Positions 45,701-60,700 of a stretch of 64,000 bases of DNA are shown one piece after another; position 1 is the stretch's first letter, and every line of letters starts with the position of its first letter. Under the pieces are notes generated by a model. It did no database searches and was not told the origin of the DNA. It was given only the letters and a program-made list of their open reading frames with translations. A program made the translations under genes and the position numbers. Origin of the DNA: Acanthopleura granulata (Eukaryota > Mollusca > Polyplacophora > Chitonida > Chitonidae); contig JABBOT010000003.1 in assembly GCA_016165875.1 (NCBI GenBank), forward strand, positions 32,802,999-32,866,998, written 5' to 3'.

Positions 45701-48700
45701 TGAGGTCGCGCACGTTTTCTGGAATAAAATACCAGATATTTTTACACGTGTCACCGTCCTATCTCAAAAGATAGGACGGACCTTATGCGATTCATTATAC
45801 ATCCGTCTACAACTGGAGTAAACGAGTTTAGAGGGAATACATGTATAATACCGATACCCGAATATTGGACCTTAAAATACACCTACAGCTGTACCCCCAA
45901 TAACTAGGATAATTTTACCCCTTTGTGTTTTTGCAGCGTTAGCGGTTCACATGCGGATTCTTTTTTCTAAGGATATCGCCCACGTTCTCTTGAGTTTGTT
46001 TGAGAATGAAACCTGCTTCTTTATCTATATACCAGTAATACTTGCCAATATCTCATGAATAAAATAACAATAAGCCAAAAGTAATAGCCAAAAATACGCC
46101 CCTTCATATAAACATGTCTTTTAAGTACCAGGTAAGAACAAAGAGGCGAGAGCTGATAATTAACACATCCATAAATTAGCATTTCAATTTCTTTACATAA
46201 CATGAGGCAGAGGTGTGCTAAATCTTCTTATTCTTCTGCTACATTCATTTGCTACCCTTAATAAGTTCGCGTTTCGTTATTTTTATTGCAGTACAAGAAG
46301 AATATGTATTTCATGTTTGATGCCAATATATTTGACGTACGTTATTTTGTGAAAACTCTCAACAAAATAGTAATATTTTGTTCCTTTCAACTTTGTTTTG
46401 TTTCTGATGTTTAGCAAAAACAGATAAACAGAATACACCTTTGTCGAGAAAGGATTCGTCATTGACTTTTGTACTTACAGCCAATATGTGTAAAAGTTCC
46501 TAGATCGTTTCTGGTTGTATTTCCAGATCAGATAGCAAAGAAAAAAGGAAAATAATGACAAGGGGCAGTCGGTTTGAGATTTTCGAAAAAGTGCTTACAT
46601 TTAAATTATAATATATTAAGCATGGAGATGGATGTATACACCCAAAGTTAGGCCCTAATCAAGGGATGTTAGGGCCAGTGTGTTGAAGTTTTATGGCTAA
46701 TAAACTTCTGATGTGTATTGAGTCGTGATCATTGGATAAATCAAAGCAGAAAACACTACACTGTATATAACTTAGGATAGTTAGCTATGATGTCCGTTGG
46801 ATAAGAGGAAGATGTAGCTTGTGTTTAATAGGCCTATGTCGAGGCTGTAGGTCTATAAACAACAATCAACAACACAAGAGTTATTTGAATGTCTTTGACA
46901 TGATGAATGCATATATATTTTGGCCTTAACGCTACAACACAATAATATTGTGTTGTTGTTGCAATGCCATCATGCGCCACAAGATTGTATATATATATTT
47001 TTGTTAAATGCAATATCTTGGCTGTGGTGATGTTACCTTAAGATTTTCTAAAGTCTTAGAAATGTAGCACTTTATTAAATTCTTAGAAAATTCTTTTAGG
47101 TGACAATTTAGATGATTAGTTCCGCATTATTATGTATTCTGCAAAAAAGAATATGCTACACTCTCGTTTCATTACCACGTTTCCAAAACTCGTTTTCAAA
47201 ATGATTCCAATCTACAAGCTGCAGGATATAAATGCATTTAGGAATACAGGTATCTGATGCTGTTTATTCAATATGACAAGACATTAATTTGGGTAATTCT
47301 AGAACTCATCTAGAGATCTAATAAATTCCTATCAACGTCATTATTAGTTTTGACCTTAATTTGCTGCCCAATAGCTACGCAATTTCGTGAAACATGGCTG
47401 AAATAATGTCACATTTATATCATCGGCAAGAAATAAACTTCGGACACATCGAACGCCGTTTTTGACCAGGCTTGACAGGAGTGGTAACATTAGGAAAGAT
47501 TAGGAAGACACAGGCCCATAGAGGATGCTTGCGCGTGGGAGGGTTGTCCTCATCTAGTTTTCTTTAGTCGTTTTAATAACGAATCCGCAGTTTTCGAGTG
47601 AAGGGTTAATTTCTCTCAATCAATGGAACAAGACCAAGAGGTCCTGTGTAAAATGGTTTTGATCAGAGCTAAGGACTGTCTAAAACTTCTTGGTGGGCTA
47701 AGGGACCTAAATCTTGCCTGATATATGTATATGTAGCCCTCCCTGGCTAAATTAGTACTTGATGAATTCAACGAAATTGTCGCATATAAGTTTGGCATCA
47801 AAGGACTTCAAACTTGTTTGTTCTACAGCGTACAGAAGGTTAATTGTGCTAATTTTGCAGTTTGTGTTAAAAGTGTACTCTTCTCCTCAGCCAAAACTTG
47901 ACAATAATAATAACTATCAATATATATTAGCTGATGCTCTAAGGTTCTTTCCTCTGATGGTTGAGGCAGATACACACATTTCCTGTGAACATCAGTCAGT
48001 GTTCCTCTCGTAACGAGATGATAAATATCCTCCTGATGGTTAGGATGAGCCCAAAGTTATCAGATAATGTTATTACGCCATCGACCTTTAGCGAATCATT
48101 CAGCACTGAGGAACGTGCATGCACTTGCCCAAGTGTTAACATTGGCCTAATATTCAATATGCGTGTAGTTTTGGATCAGCTTTATTATTGGTATTTTAGC
48201 CCTGTTTATATTTATGCCACTTACAACAAAAAAGGTCAAAGTCTTTATTATCACATTACAAAGGTGACCGCGCACATGTATGACATAACTGCAGTTGTCC
48301 CTGTACCCAAAATCTGCCAGTGGCAGTTTACGACGTCTTTAGCTCTCGATTTCTACGTGGTGCCCGTCGTTTGCATTAACGGAAATGTATTGATTATGGC
48401 GTTTGTTTAACAATCCAATATATAAAGACTACCCCGAGCCAGATATATAGACCTTTCCGAGAACCAGGTTATCGTTCCCTTTTCTTTAATATAATATGCA
48501 ATTTACACCCTGATACACATCCTAAAATAGTGTTAGTAACAGAAGTCTTCTCCATCGGTTTTATTTTGCTCGCATGTTCAGGTGCGTTTGTGTTTTTCTA
48601 AAATGTTTAATTATGAAACACAACTGTTTCAGAGTAAGTTTTATATGTACTGCACAAGAATAATTCACAATGACAGAAAGGGAAACACTATAATATAGTT

Positions 48701-51700
48701 TGTATTTTCTTCGTACAGTTATGGTCACCCGGGTAACTCTGACGAACCCCCCAGATGCAGTGTTAGCCGGTGACCCCAGCAGCCTTACCTGTGTGACCTC
48801 GGCCAGTAAGCCCCAGGCCTGTATACGGGGGTACATACGGAGTTCCGGTAATGTCCGAGAGCTTGACCCGCCGACTGATTGTAACCAGAACTCCAGCTTG
48901 GTACAGACCACAACCCGGACACTGACGTTTACAGTTAGTGCCGAGGAGGACGGAGCTGAGCTGTACTGTAACGCCTCCAACAATGTGACGAATCCTCCTG
49001 TACGCTCACAAGTCCACACACTCAATGTGCAATGTAAGTATAGATCTTGTCTTGACTATCCACTCTATTTAGATTACATTTATACCGCGTCAACCAGCAG
49101 TCCTTTCAATACACACAATTCTGAAGTTTCTTCATTCAGACAGGACATGGTATTTCGATCAAATATTCAGTCGTAATATGTGTAAAAATGTGTATATTGC
49201 CAGACATCATTTCTTTCAATATCATATTTTATCATTTTAGTTTCTGACTAGTGTCAGAATTTCGTCTACATCAAACAAAATCTTCTGCTTTCGTGTTATT
49301 ATTAAAGGGCACACGAGATCCGGGTCCAAGCCCCGTCTTGCACAGAGAATTAGTGGATTCGCCCCGTTCTCGCTTTTCCTGGGGACATCACAATAGGCAA
49401 TCGACTACGCTCGTTTAGCCGTTTTGCGTATTTTTCCTTTCGTAGAAAACCACTCGTGTTCCACCAAGAGGATGTGTGTATTTGTTATTCACAAGTGGGA
49501 TTGTTCGTCAGTAACATCCCGGTGGATTTCCCCGGACACTCTGGTCTCCTCCACTCACAAAACTGTCCGCCATCGTAGAAGTGAACACTTTTCTGTTTAG
49601 ACTGTGTGGGGACAAACACAACAGAGCGCTATGAAAAGTCAGTTGTCATTTAACTCTGTCCTATAATGATGTACATTGTCTTTTCTGTATCCCGAAAAAA
49701 TGTACTCATAACTCTTATCTGGTGAATATAAAGACAATTATGTCTATAAGAGAGGCGGAATTAAGAAGCCTCCAACGTATGGCTTAAGTGAGAAAGTCTC
49801 TGTCAAGAGAAGTTAAAACGACGACAGTTGAATCACAGCCAAGTATGTGGAACGTCTCATCTGAATACGACAGTATTGTTATAGGCATCCTCTACGTTAG
49901 CAAGGCTCGTCTTCTAATTTATGGAAACTTCGCCGGGCTGAAAAAACGGAATACTTAGCCATATTTCAGCTGATAGAATTTATAAGACTGATTGCAGTGC
50001 TCCATGCGCAGTGTCTCATTGCTATCACCCCATGGAACTGATAAACCCGTTCAAAGTTTTGAACACAAAAATGATAATTCTTGTAACATTAGTAATAATT
50101 AAAATAATAGTGATTGAGAGAAATAGCCCGTGTCCATGAGATCAGATATATTACGAGACCATTTCACCGTTAACTTTCCTCACAATTCCATATGACAATT
50201 GTGGATATATAACCTTACTTTTCTCCACCTACACAGTCTACGAATCCGTGAATATGAGGTTGAATATCAAGCATATAAGTGCGATAAGTGACAAAAGTTC
50301 TCTTTTCAGATGTGGTTTTACAAACTGGTGTTGAGAAGACACCGTGTAATATGTACTGTGTTAGGTGCATTATATATTGGCGACATTCATACACAAAGAA
50401 CTTAATTAAGGTACCCCTCCCAGCCTGGTTTTGATTAATGTTCTTTTGTATCAATAGTGTAAAATGTGATTGGTTGTGGACCGTGTGACCCTTTGGCCAA
50501 TGAAAAACAAAAACATGAATAGAATCCATATGTTTTAATGATAAGATAATTTCTATCATCACTGGTTTTGATGTGAAACAATGGCTTTACGAATATGGTT
50601 CTGGAGTGAGTAGTGTGGAAGCACTGATTCAAATCATTCAATGAAAACGTCATTTGATAACTAAGCGATTTACGTCAATATCTTGTGTATCCAGCGTGTC
50701 CCTGGGTGATAACCTGAACCCTTCCACCCCTACCATCTATCTAAGCTAAAAAATGTACCTTCGTACATTTGCGTGAGTTTGACCATGACCAGTGTAAAGA
50801 GCAGAAATTTAATCTAGCTGCAGGCAAACTATTCACATATGACCATTCGGCGTGTGTTTAAGAAATATAAGTTTGATATTTCGAAGCATAGTACATTTGA
50901 AAATTCATGCTCAGAAAAATGAGCCAGCAGATCGAGTTCTCAAACTTTGGGCAAGTCCGTTTTACAGGCATGTATCGAACGCATTTTGCTTTAAAAATCA
51001 AACGTTTATTTCCATTTTAACTCACCAGAATTCCAACAAAGTTGGCGGACTTGGACAACAGTGCATGGTTACTTACATTTTGATATAACTTACCTACCTT
51101 TCACTTTGTCCATGTTGTCTAAATCACAACAGTTGCAAGGCTTACAAACTGCAGACATACATAGGGTGCTGTCTGCTCTGTGATTTCTATTGATCATTTA
51201 TTTTATTGATCATCAGAGGTATTTTGTAATACTCTTTGAAGTTAACATAAATCAGTTATTTCCACATACCATTCCAACCTAATCCATGTGTTTTTCGCCT
51301 TTTTCTAATTCCATAAACACAGTTTCTAAAGTTTTAAGACCTGTTGTACACAATCTATCTCATTGGCCTTTCTTGGAGCATGCGGAGATATGTACGTCTA
51401 CCGTACTGCTCCCTGTTCCCTTTGCTGCATCCAAAAGCCACATAACCGAAATTCTAAAGTTGCTTCCAGCACCCCTATAACACAGACGCCTGGTCTGACA
51501 TAACTGTATCGTGTGTAGGTCCTCTGCTCCAATGCGTCATTTCAGGCATGATAATCCAACTGTGTAACCCTTCTTTTTCCTCAAGTATGCGCTTTCCATG
51601 CAAACTCTTCATGAGAATGTTAATTTTCTGTTCTCGTTTGCCGATATTTAGACGCACAAATGAAAGTCATACTTGTATACCTTTAACAGCGGCAGATAGG

Positions 51701-54700
51701 ACAAACTCTGACTATAACAGCATGGACTTATGTTTTCGGTGTCGATGCAATTTTTGGACTGGGGGAAAAAAGTAAGAACATTGTTAGGGTTAGGACATAA
51801 CAAAGACTGTACATGGATAATTCCATGCTCGCGTTCTTCAACCCCCACCCTTCTCCAAGACTGAATATTTCCATGCGTTACCGATATTTTTGAACTAACT
51901 TTTTATCATTTGTTTTATTTCAGACGGCCCTACATTTACCAACTGTAAATCGTCGTACATTTTCGTGGAGAACGCCACAGCTAATCTCTCCTGTACTATC
52001 TGGGCTAAGCCCGAGCCGAGGATAAACTGGAGTCGGGGAGCTCAGCCGAGGAGGAGTGTGACAAATCACAGATACACGTCCGTGGTGAGGTTCAACAAGA
52101 TCAGCAGGACTGACTCTGGAGTCTACACCGTGACAGCTAGTAACAATGTGACGAGAGGAGTAGAGCGGACAGTCAATGTCACTGTTTACTGTGAGTGGGC
52201 TTTGTGTACTTTATTTCTTCATGATGATTATCATAAATTCAAATGCTTATGTTTCTTAAAGTTATCCTAATGTTACACAAAAAAGGGTGTAATTGACAAA
52301 ATATACACGTCTTGCGGATCTTTAATATCACATAACCCTTTCTTTCCTGAACGTTTATGTTGAAACATAAAAAAGTGACTATAGTCTGTTTTCTATTTAC
52401 CCGTATACTTTTGACCTTATATAAGGACACATTTCACATCGTAATTTACCAAACAGAATAACTGAACCATTCAAAGGAGGAAGATTTATACAGTGACTCA
52501 CCCAGTTTTGTCATGTTCGGCCTCGTATATTGGTCTTTTCAATCAATCAAATCAGTAGAATTTTCTCTAAACGGTAATAATCTATATATACTCAAAGAAC
52601 TTAAGCACCTCCGGGTTTTCACTGTGGCGATTTTGTATACATGTGATTAATGTTCATCTCTGTCAAAAGAGTGTAAAATGTGAATGGTTTTGAGCCGTGT
52701 GATTCTTTGGCTAATGAAAAACGACAAAATGATTGCAATCCACTTGTTTTAATTATAACTAACATGCATTTCTTTCATCACGCGTTTTGATGTGAAACAA
52801 AAATGGCTTTATAAATATGGTTCGGGGGTGAGCAGTGTTGAAGCAGTGGTTGAAATTATTCAATGAAAACGCCATTTGATATCTCGTAAACCTTTTTACG
52901 GCAATATCGGGTGTATCCGCCGTTTGTCTGGATCACAGCCTTCTTCTTCTCCCAATCTCTTTTTACCCTCTTTTGATACATTAGAACATTAATTGCATGT
53001 GTACAAAATCTTGAAAACCTGGGGGGTGGTTAATTAAGTTCTTTGTGTACACATAAAATTTAGCACGTTCATCCGCGTAGTACATTGGCTTTTTCTATAG
53101 GCTGAAATGTGGGTCTCACCAGAGCCTATCGTGTTTGCCAAAGGCTCATATGTGTTTGAATATGTCACAGCCACAAATCCAGCTCTTGTTGGTTTTTCTG
53201 CTGTTTTAAGTCACGGAGTTCGTAAGATATCCAGGATTTTGTGCTGGTTTCCCCGCCATTCCGGTTTTCGCCACCAATAAACCTGTAGGCAGTCATATAA
53301 GAGAAAACATCTTGATACAACAAAAATTACAAATACTAACAAATGTATTTGACCTAAAACGTCTCCCCTAAAAGAACATTTTACATACAGGTAAAGACAC
53401 TAAAATTTTACTTTTGGTGCTAACATTTCATTTTTTTAGTAGAATATCATCCTATGTGCCAATACCATTCCCAGCAGATACCCTTTAAAGCAGGTAAAAT
53501 GAGTACACTTGGTGAATGTTTAGGTCAAATACAGAAAAATTAAGCCAGATTAACTGGTATTCTAAGTTTACTTTAATACTATAACCATACCACATTTGTC
53601 ATTGGAAATCTAACATCTCTACCCGCTATGTTTCCAAAGATCCGCCGAATGTGTCTGTGGCCCTGACATCAGGAGATGAGGTCACAGAGGGAAACCCTCT
53701 ACAGCTGGAATGTCGTGCTGAAGCTGTACCTCAAAACTACACCTACTCTGCCTGGAGTCGTACCATTGGAGACCGTTCTGTACCACTGACAAATCACAGC
53801 TCTGGGAAATCTCTGTTCATCAGTCAGATGACGTTCAGAGACCAAGGTGTATACCAGTGTGGATCCAGTAACGGGTTCGGAGGCGTTCAAGGGGGACAAC
53901 TTGATGTGAAGGTTCGAGGTAGGGCGTTTACTATGTTTCAGATTACTAAGCACAGCCTGTGACTCCGTGCCATAGCTGTATGTGACGTCTCTTTTACTCA
54001 CGGTTTTTCCACTGTACCTGAAATATACTTCGTACTGATTCTAAAATTCCACCAAGCACTATATTGATGAGAATGGAAACGTTTACTATGAATACAGTTG
54101 CTTAATTATATGCGCTTAGATAATAAATACGCCCCAGTAAATATCGTAATCTAACACAAAACTGACCATAGTAAACCATGGATATCTACTGTTACATTCG
54201 CATACATTTCTGAGTACATTAACCTACATGTACATTCGTGCAGCATTGTACACGCATACGTTATACCTGTCCATATTCTGTTCTCAGCCCGACCACAGTT
54301 TCCCAACCAAATCAACCAACAAGCAGCAGCCCTCGGTCAAAGTGTCAAACTGATGTCTAAGTTTGTGTCTTATCCCGCCTATGTGAACATCACATGGTAC
54401 AAACTAACCAATGGCACAGCTGAAAGACTGGCCGTACATAACACAACAGGGAGTAAATACAGACGACACGTGACAGAGGCTAAGCAAGAGTTTCTGTTTT
54501 ACAACACCAAAGTTCTTCTACCCGGTCACGTGGCGGAACTAGAAATCTCGGACATTAATCGTTACGACTTTGGGGATTACACATTTATTGCTGAAAATGA
54601 CATGGGATCTTCTGCGCTCAACGTGTCCTTACACTTAATAGGTAATATATTCCTCTTACTGTCCCTGCATGAAATTTATGGAATTTCTCGAGAGTGTGCG

Positions 54701-57700
54701 TTTCATCATTTCCTCTACCGATAAATCTAACAACGCAGTTTCAGTGAAAAACAAACAGAAACACGGGTCAAATAAGTGAATGCTGCACTGTGTCAAAAAG
54801 GAAACGAGTAATTAGAACACGTTGGAGACAACACGCAGATGTCTCCAACGTACATCCGCTTGTGGCCTGGTGTCATGGATGGAGGGGATTTCGCGGCTTA
54901 TGATTACTGGCATTCTCACTCTCTCACTGTGAAAGTTGGCTGCAAAATGTCAGCGTATGAAATTCAGATTTTTGACAAGAAAATTCAACCTATGTGTTAC
55001 ATTTGAGACACCGTATATTTATATGCCGTTGTATAATTACATTCCAAATCACCACGTTAACATAGACGTTAACATAGAGATCAAAACTGTTGAATAATAT
55101 GAAGTATTTACGTCGGTCCAGTAACTGAAGCTCATCCATGTACACGTGTTTGAATACCTGATTAGTATAATAGCAGTATCACCCAGAATAATTTACAGCC
55201 TTGGCAAAGTCGCTGACAAAAGTTGTTAGGTGGTAAGTACTTTAGATATCTTGTGTACATTTTGTAATATTATAAGAGCTTTTTTATGACATTTCCTTTC
55301 CCAAATGCTCCATTCACTCCTGCCCTGTTTTGTAATCATTTTTAATCCCTCACAGACCCTCTTTAAGCCCCATTAGAATTTCTACTACACTTGCATACTT
55401 TCGTATGTTGACGATTAATTCGGGAAAACAAAGTATCAAATGTAGTTTAAATACACAAGTGGAGGAAACGCCCAATGCACAACACACGACTAAAATCAGT
55501 ATACTTTTCCATTGTCTTATGTTTCAGATCGGCCGTGTCAGCCTTCTTTGACATCCGTCCTTTGTAAAAACCATGATGCCAATGTGACGTGGATTTCGTG
55601 TTTCGATGGCGGTTCAACCCAGACTTTTAAACTCCAGTACAAAAAGAACCGTGGTAGTTGGGCTGTATTAAGTGATAGTATACCAGACCCGGGAGAAGGT
55701 ATGGCTGTGAGCTATGTGGTAGAAGGCCTCGAGGAGGGGAATAACTACAACTTCATGGTGTATGGTATAAACAAGTGGAACAAAAGTGACACGGCGGAGA
55801 CGAATTGTACAGGTAAATGTGAAATCGGTGTAGCATATAAACATGTGAACATAAAAATGTACACTCTTGATATCGATGTAGGTTAACAGGTAAACACAAC
55901 CTTTGTGTGTCAGGCCAAGCATATGTAAATCAGAGAAGTCAACTGATGCATGGAAATTTATAGACGACCTGCATCTTCCAGAAAACTGTGAAAGAAAGAT
56001 GACGTGGTATGGAGAACTTATGCGAGTAAAAGTATATATTGTATATGACAAATTTGCACAATTTACTGCTAAAATTCTAGAAACTTGTTCTATTGGTAGT
56101 GATGAGAATGCTGTCAGTATATATTTTTTATTTATATATTTGATTGGTGTTTTACGTCGCACTCAAGAATATTTCATTTATATGTCACCGACCAGCACTA
56201 ATATTTCTATGACAGTTGTTCAACACCGTTCTCAAGAAGTTTCCAGTGATACAAAGGCCGTCAGCTTTATAGATGGGGAGAACCGGAGTGCCTGGGGTAT
56301 ACCGCCGACACTTGGCAAGATAGTGTCAAACTTTCTTATGAATATGTGACCTACAGATATGCACACGATCTTGGTGAATGACAAGTGGCCTTCAAGGAAC
56401 AGAAATTGCGCAAAGGGCCACATGAGCATCACCGACGGGTTGTCGTCAGTTAAGAACTTCAGAGTAGGGATAAGAAAGTATCTAAGCGCTTTGTGCAATA
56501 AAAAAGGAAAAATGCATATTACTATATTGCGCATATTTAATCTGAAAACTACAAACTCTTTGTTTTATAGTTTCTGCTGTGCAGATAGGTGGCCCCAATC
56601 CCTGGGTCGCCTCAGTGGCAGGCGGCGTTTCCGGAGGCATAGTTCTCCTCGGAGTTTCCCTTGCTGGCGTGGTAATCCTTCGCAGAAGAAAGGGAGGTAA
56701 TGAGAATGAGAAATTATAAAATAACCGGTATTAATTACAATAACCTAACACAGTTCACCTCCTGAATTCCAGGGTTATTCTATGTTGACCTGTAGTAAAA
56801 TGCGCTATTTGTGGTTCTTGCTTTTGGTTCTTTTGAACATGTGTGCTTCAAATTGATCTGTTTAGCGACATTCTTCTTACCATCTCCCGACCCTCTTAAC
56901 ACTGAAACATTAAAACTAAAATGCAGAGTCATGCTGAAACTTAATGTTTAATTAATTAATTAATTAATTAATGTTATGGTTGGGACAACGGTGAAATTAT
57001 GGCATGAGCCTTGATGCTTTGAAAACATGAGCTAAGCCTTATTGAAAGACTCTTGAAAACATCAATGGAGATGTGTGCCCGTCTTGTACCGTTAATTCTT
57101 GTGTTGTTTACAAGAATAATGAAATTCCAAATAAATATGGAAATTATTTACATGTACATAAACTGTACATGGTCGATGGATATCTATGATATGTACAAAT
57201 GTAATTCTGACACGTCCACTTTTATTTTTCCAGGAAACCGCTCCTCGGGAGAACACGAGTAAGTTTTTATTACATCCACTTAATATGCATGTAAGTAAAT
57301 GTGCTTATTATGTTGATGTTCACGTCAAAAAGAGTGCGCAATTCTCATGTGTTAAACAGTTGCATGATCGGAACATACATGAGTTCAATAGTGGTGTTTA
57401 ACCTGGGGCTAGGGGCCGTATGTTCATCGTGTTAAATGTGATCGCCACGTTGGATATATGAACAGTTGCAACTAATGCATAATAATTGCTTGTCGACAGC
57501 ACATATACTAAAATGGTACACGTTTCGGACACTGATTTTATTCATCCCTAGAACATTTATAACGTCCTTTCATTATCATTGAAAACTCTTTTCTTTTTCT
57601 CTTTGCAACAACCCGTCCTCATTTCATATTTATACACTGTGAAAATATTTCTGTAATTGTACATCAAAAATTACTGGAAATTTTGTTACCAACACTTTTC

Positions 57701-60700
57701 AGTGTAAATTTACACCGTTGAAAATGTCGCTGTAATTTTACCACAAAAATTACTGGGAATTTTGTTACCAACACTTAAAGAACAATAATATTTTCACAGG
57801 TAAAGCACTGTACGATGACAGTACTTTTGGCAGTAAAATTGCATGTATTATTACTGATTGTCTACAGTGAGATGGAGCTAAACCACACATCTCCATAGGT
57901 AAATTAACACTGAATTGAAATGCATTTCTGCACCTGAAACTCGTGTTGAGACAGAACAGGCATCACAGTCCTTTGTACATTTACAGTGTTCAAGTGAGCT
58001 AAACAGCATGTTGTGAAACTGTACATATAGAGTATACATCACTGTTGAGTCACAATGCGCCATAGTATCGTTATAGTGTATACTACTGTGGAGTCACAGG
58101 GTGGAGTCGTGTAGGTGCAGTCTAAACTTGTCTATTGGCATTGGGGATAGTAAAGTGACAGTCGACATTCCAATTCCACTTGAGTATGGCGTAAAACAAC
58201 CATTACACAAACATCTTCGGCCCTTTTTATGCTACTCTTTTTACACAGTAGTCTGTTGAATTGCTGCAGGCTGTAATCGGAGTTAATTGGATATAGCTCA
58301 TAACACCGTTGAAACACAAATTACTTGATTGTTTCAGTTTTTTGATTGGTTCACAAAACTATTTCACTTTTTCAACACGGCCAGCATTACGGTGGGAGGA
58401 AAACCGGCAAATTCCGAGAGATCGAAACCCGTGACCATCCGCAGGTTGCTTTCCAGGTACGACTGCAATGATACCTTGAAAACTTTACTTAAACTACATG
58501 TATTCAATAAATTAATAATCTTTCAATCAAACAGAATAATTATATGCTAATGAAAGGGTTGCCTTAGTTTTTAAATATTTGTTGACTAAGCAAACTTTGT
58601 TGACTTGTTGACTAAGTCATAATTTTGAATGACAGTTAAAAAAAAACATTGCAGCAATGTGGTCAATGTGGCATACGGTCAAGAGCTGCACAAGCAGCAT
58701 ATAGATGAAAACTATTGAACTGTTAGGGGTGAAAAGACAGGTTCTATATTTCAAGCTATATTTAGGTAATGAATGATAATTGCAGCAACATAGAAGTACA
58801 GTGAAGTATAAGAACTAACACTGTCGAACTTAAGCTTAATTTTTAGAGCCTTTTCTTTAATAAAATCTAATTATATTTAGGCACTATGACAGCACGTCAT
58901 CAAATCACTGTTTTAATGCAATACGCCCTGTACATCAACTCTGATAAGGCAACATCAAGAACACTATCAGGCTGAAGAGATCTGGTACTTTTAAACACAA
59001 CTCATGAACTATACAAGTCCATCTTCAAATTCAACATTATCAATAACTTTTATGATAGAAAACGTAACTTCAGTTTCTGCATATTGTGTATGTGGATTTA
59101 AACTAGGTTTCAGCAAAATGGAAGATTCTCTGAATTCCAGAACGATATCGCCTGAAAAAAAAGACAAAAAACAAACAAACTTAAATTTGAAACTGAGGGC
59201 ATCTTCCTCCGTAAATATGACATTATCCATGTCCGTGCAAAAAAGAAAAGGTAATATTATCTTAATTTTAACACGGCCATCACCAAACACCAAAATTATT
59301 CAAATATAATTTTAAATAGTATCAAATCCCCCCCCCCCCAAAAAAAACACTTGTACAGGACAAGGTGTGTAGATAATCATTGATATTTTTGAGTACCAGG
59401 TATCAATAGTTTGATGCTTAATCTACCACGAATGCACATGTGTGCGACCACCAGATACATAGCTGTGAAAACATACAGTTTATATCTTGTGCCATTTTCA
59501 ATATTCATACATGGATAACCGTGCAGATGCTTTTTGTAGCCGTCCTGTCTAGCTACATGCAGCAGTTATTACAGATACAACCCGAACAAAGCTATAATGA
59601 AGGACGTGTCCAAAATCCTTAGCATTTTTTTTATCAAATATATTTCATTTGCTAATTCACAATTCGAGACCACATGAAGTTAATGCGTGTTTCATGGCGA
59701 CTAAAATGAAGAACTAGCGGTAAAACATTATATGGCTTGTAACTTGCTAACTCCATGAGCTTTGTTTCAATGTTAACTTTTCTTCTGTACACAATTTATG
59801 TTTTAAAGAATGTCTTCCTGTTGTACACAGGTAGTATAAATCAAGGCTTGTGTTCTTAATTTCAGAAAATACAACACAAAAGATACCATCATTTGAAAAC
59901 ATTACCATTAAAACTGAAAAATCCAGCCCTGCTATTTTATCTGGTTTTTGAAACAAAATCATCTATCACTTTTGTGGAAACAAGTTTGACCCTCCATTCC
60001 ACTGTTACAAAATGTGACAAATATACATCCACTACAAGGCAGAATTAGGAGCTGCTGCCATAAAAATAAAACGACTAATGGAAGTCTACCCTTGCTCATC
60101 CGATGGCATGATTAATGTGGTTACAATGTATATATAAATCAGTGGTCAAAACGTGTCGTCAAAATGTGTTCACAAGTTCCAGTCAAAGTCGTTGAAAGCC
60201 CTGAAAAATCCAAGGACTTTAGTCCCAATACTGCCTTTCCCCATTCACTTGCTGCCACGTGGAGGATTTAGGTTGACTAAGCAGCTGAAAAAAGAAGCAA
60301 AAATGAATGTAGTTGCTTTAATCTCTGAGAATGTCAAATTATGTCATTGAGAAATGAGTTTATCCTGCTTGCATGTTGTTAAAAAAATTCATTCACTATT
60401 AAGTTACAAGTACAACCTGTGCTCCCTGCAGGTTTAAAAAATGAGGATGGACATTTTCTACAAAAGAGCATTTTCATCGCTCTTAACCTTGAGTCTGGGT
60501 GGCAACGTTACCACGAAGTTGGCTGTTACTACCTCTCATTTGCTGTCAACTTAAGGAAGCATGAATAATACGGCCTTCTACGAATTTTAGAGGGAGCATG
60601 TGTAGGGTGTTCAAGAGGTCATTTCCCCGTGCAATACTACTGCTGCGTTGATTGGTTACGAGGAAAACATAAAATCTAACGTGAAATAAACTGAGACCAG

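Noticed and set aside
48561..49025. 154-codon minus-strand open frame
   Set aside because: Complement of the Ig2 exon, whose plus-strand reading has splice sites, sequons and Ig cysteines.
55668..56162. 164-codon minus-strand open frame
   Set aside because: Overlaps the FN3 exon on the opposite strand and runs into intron and SINE; no domain.
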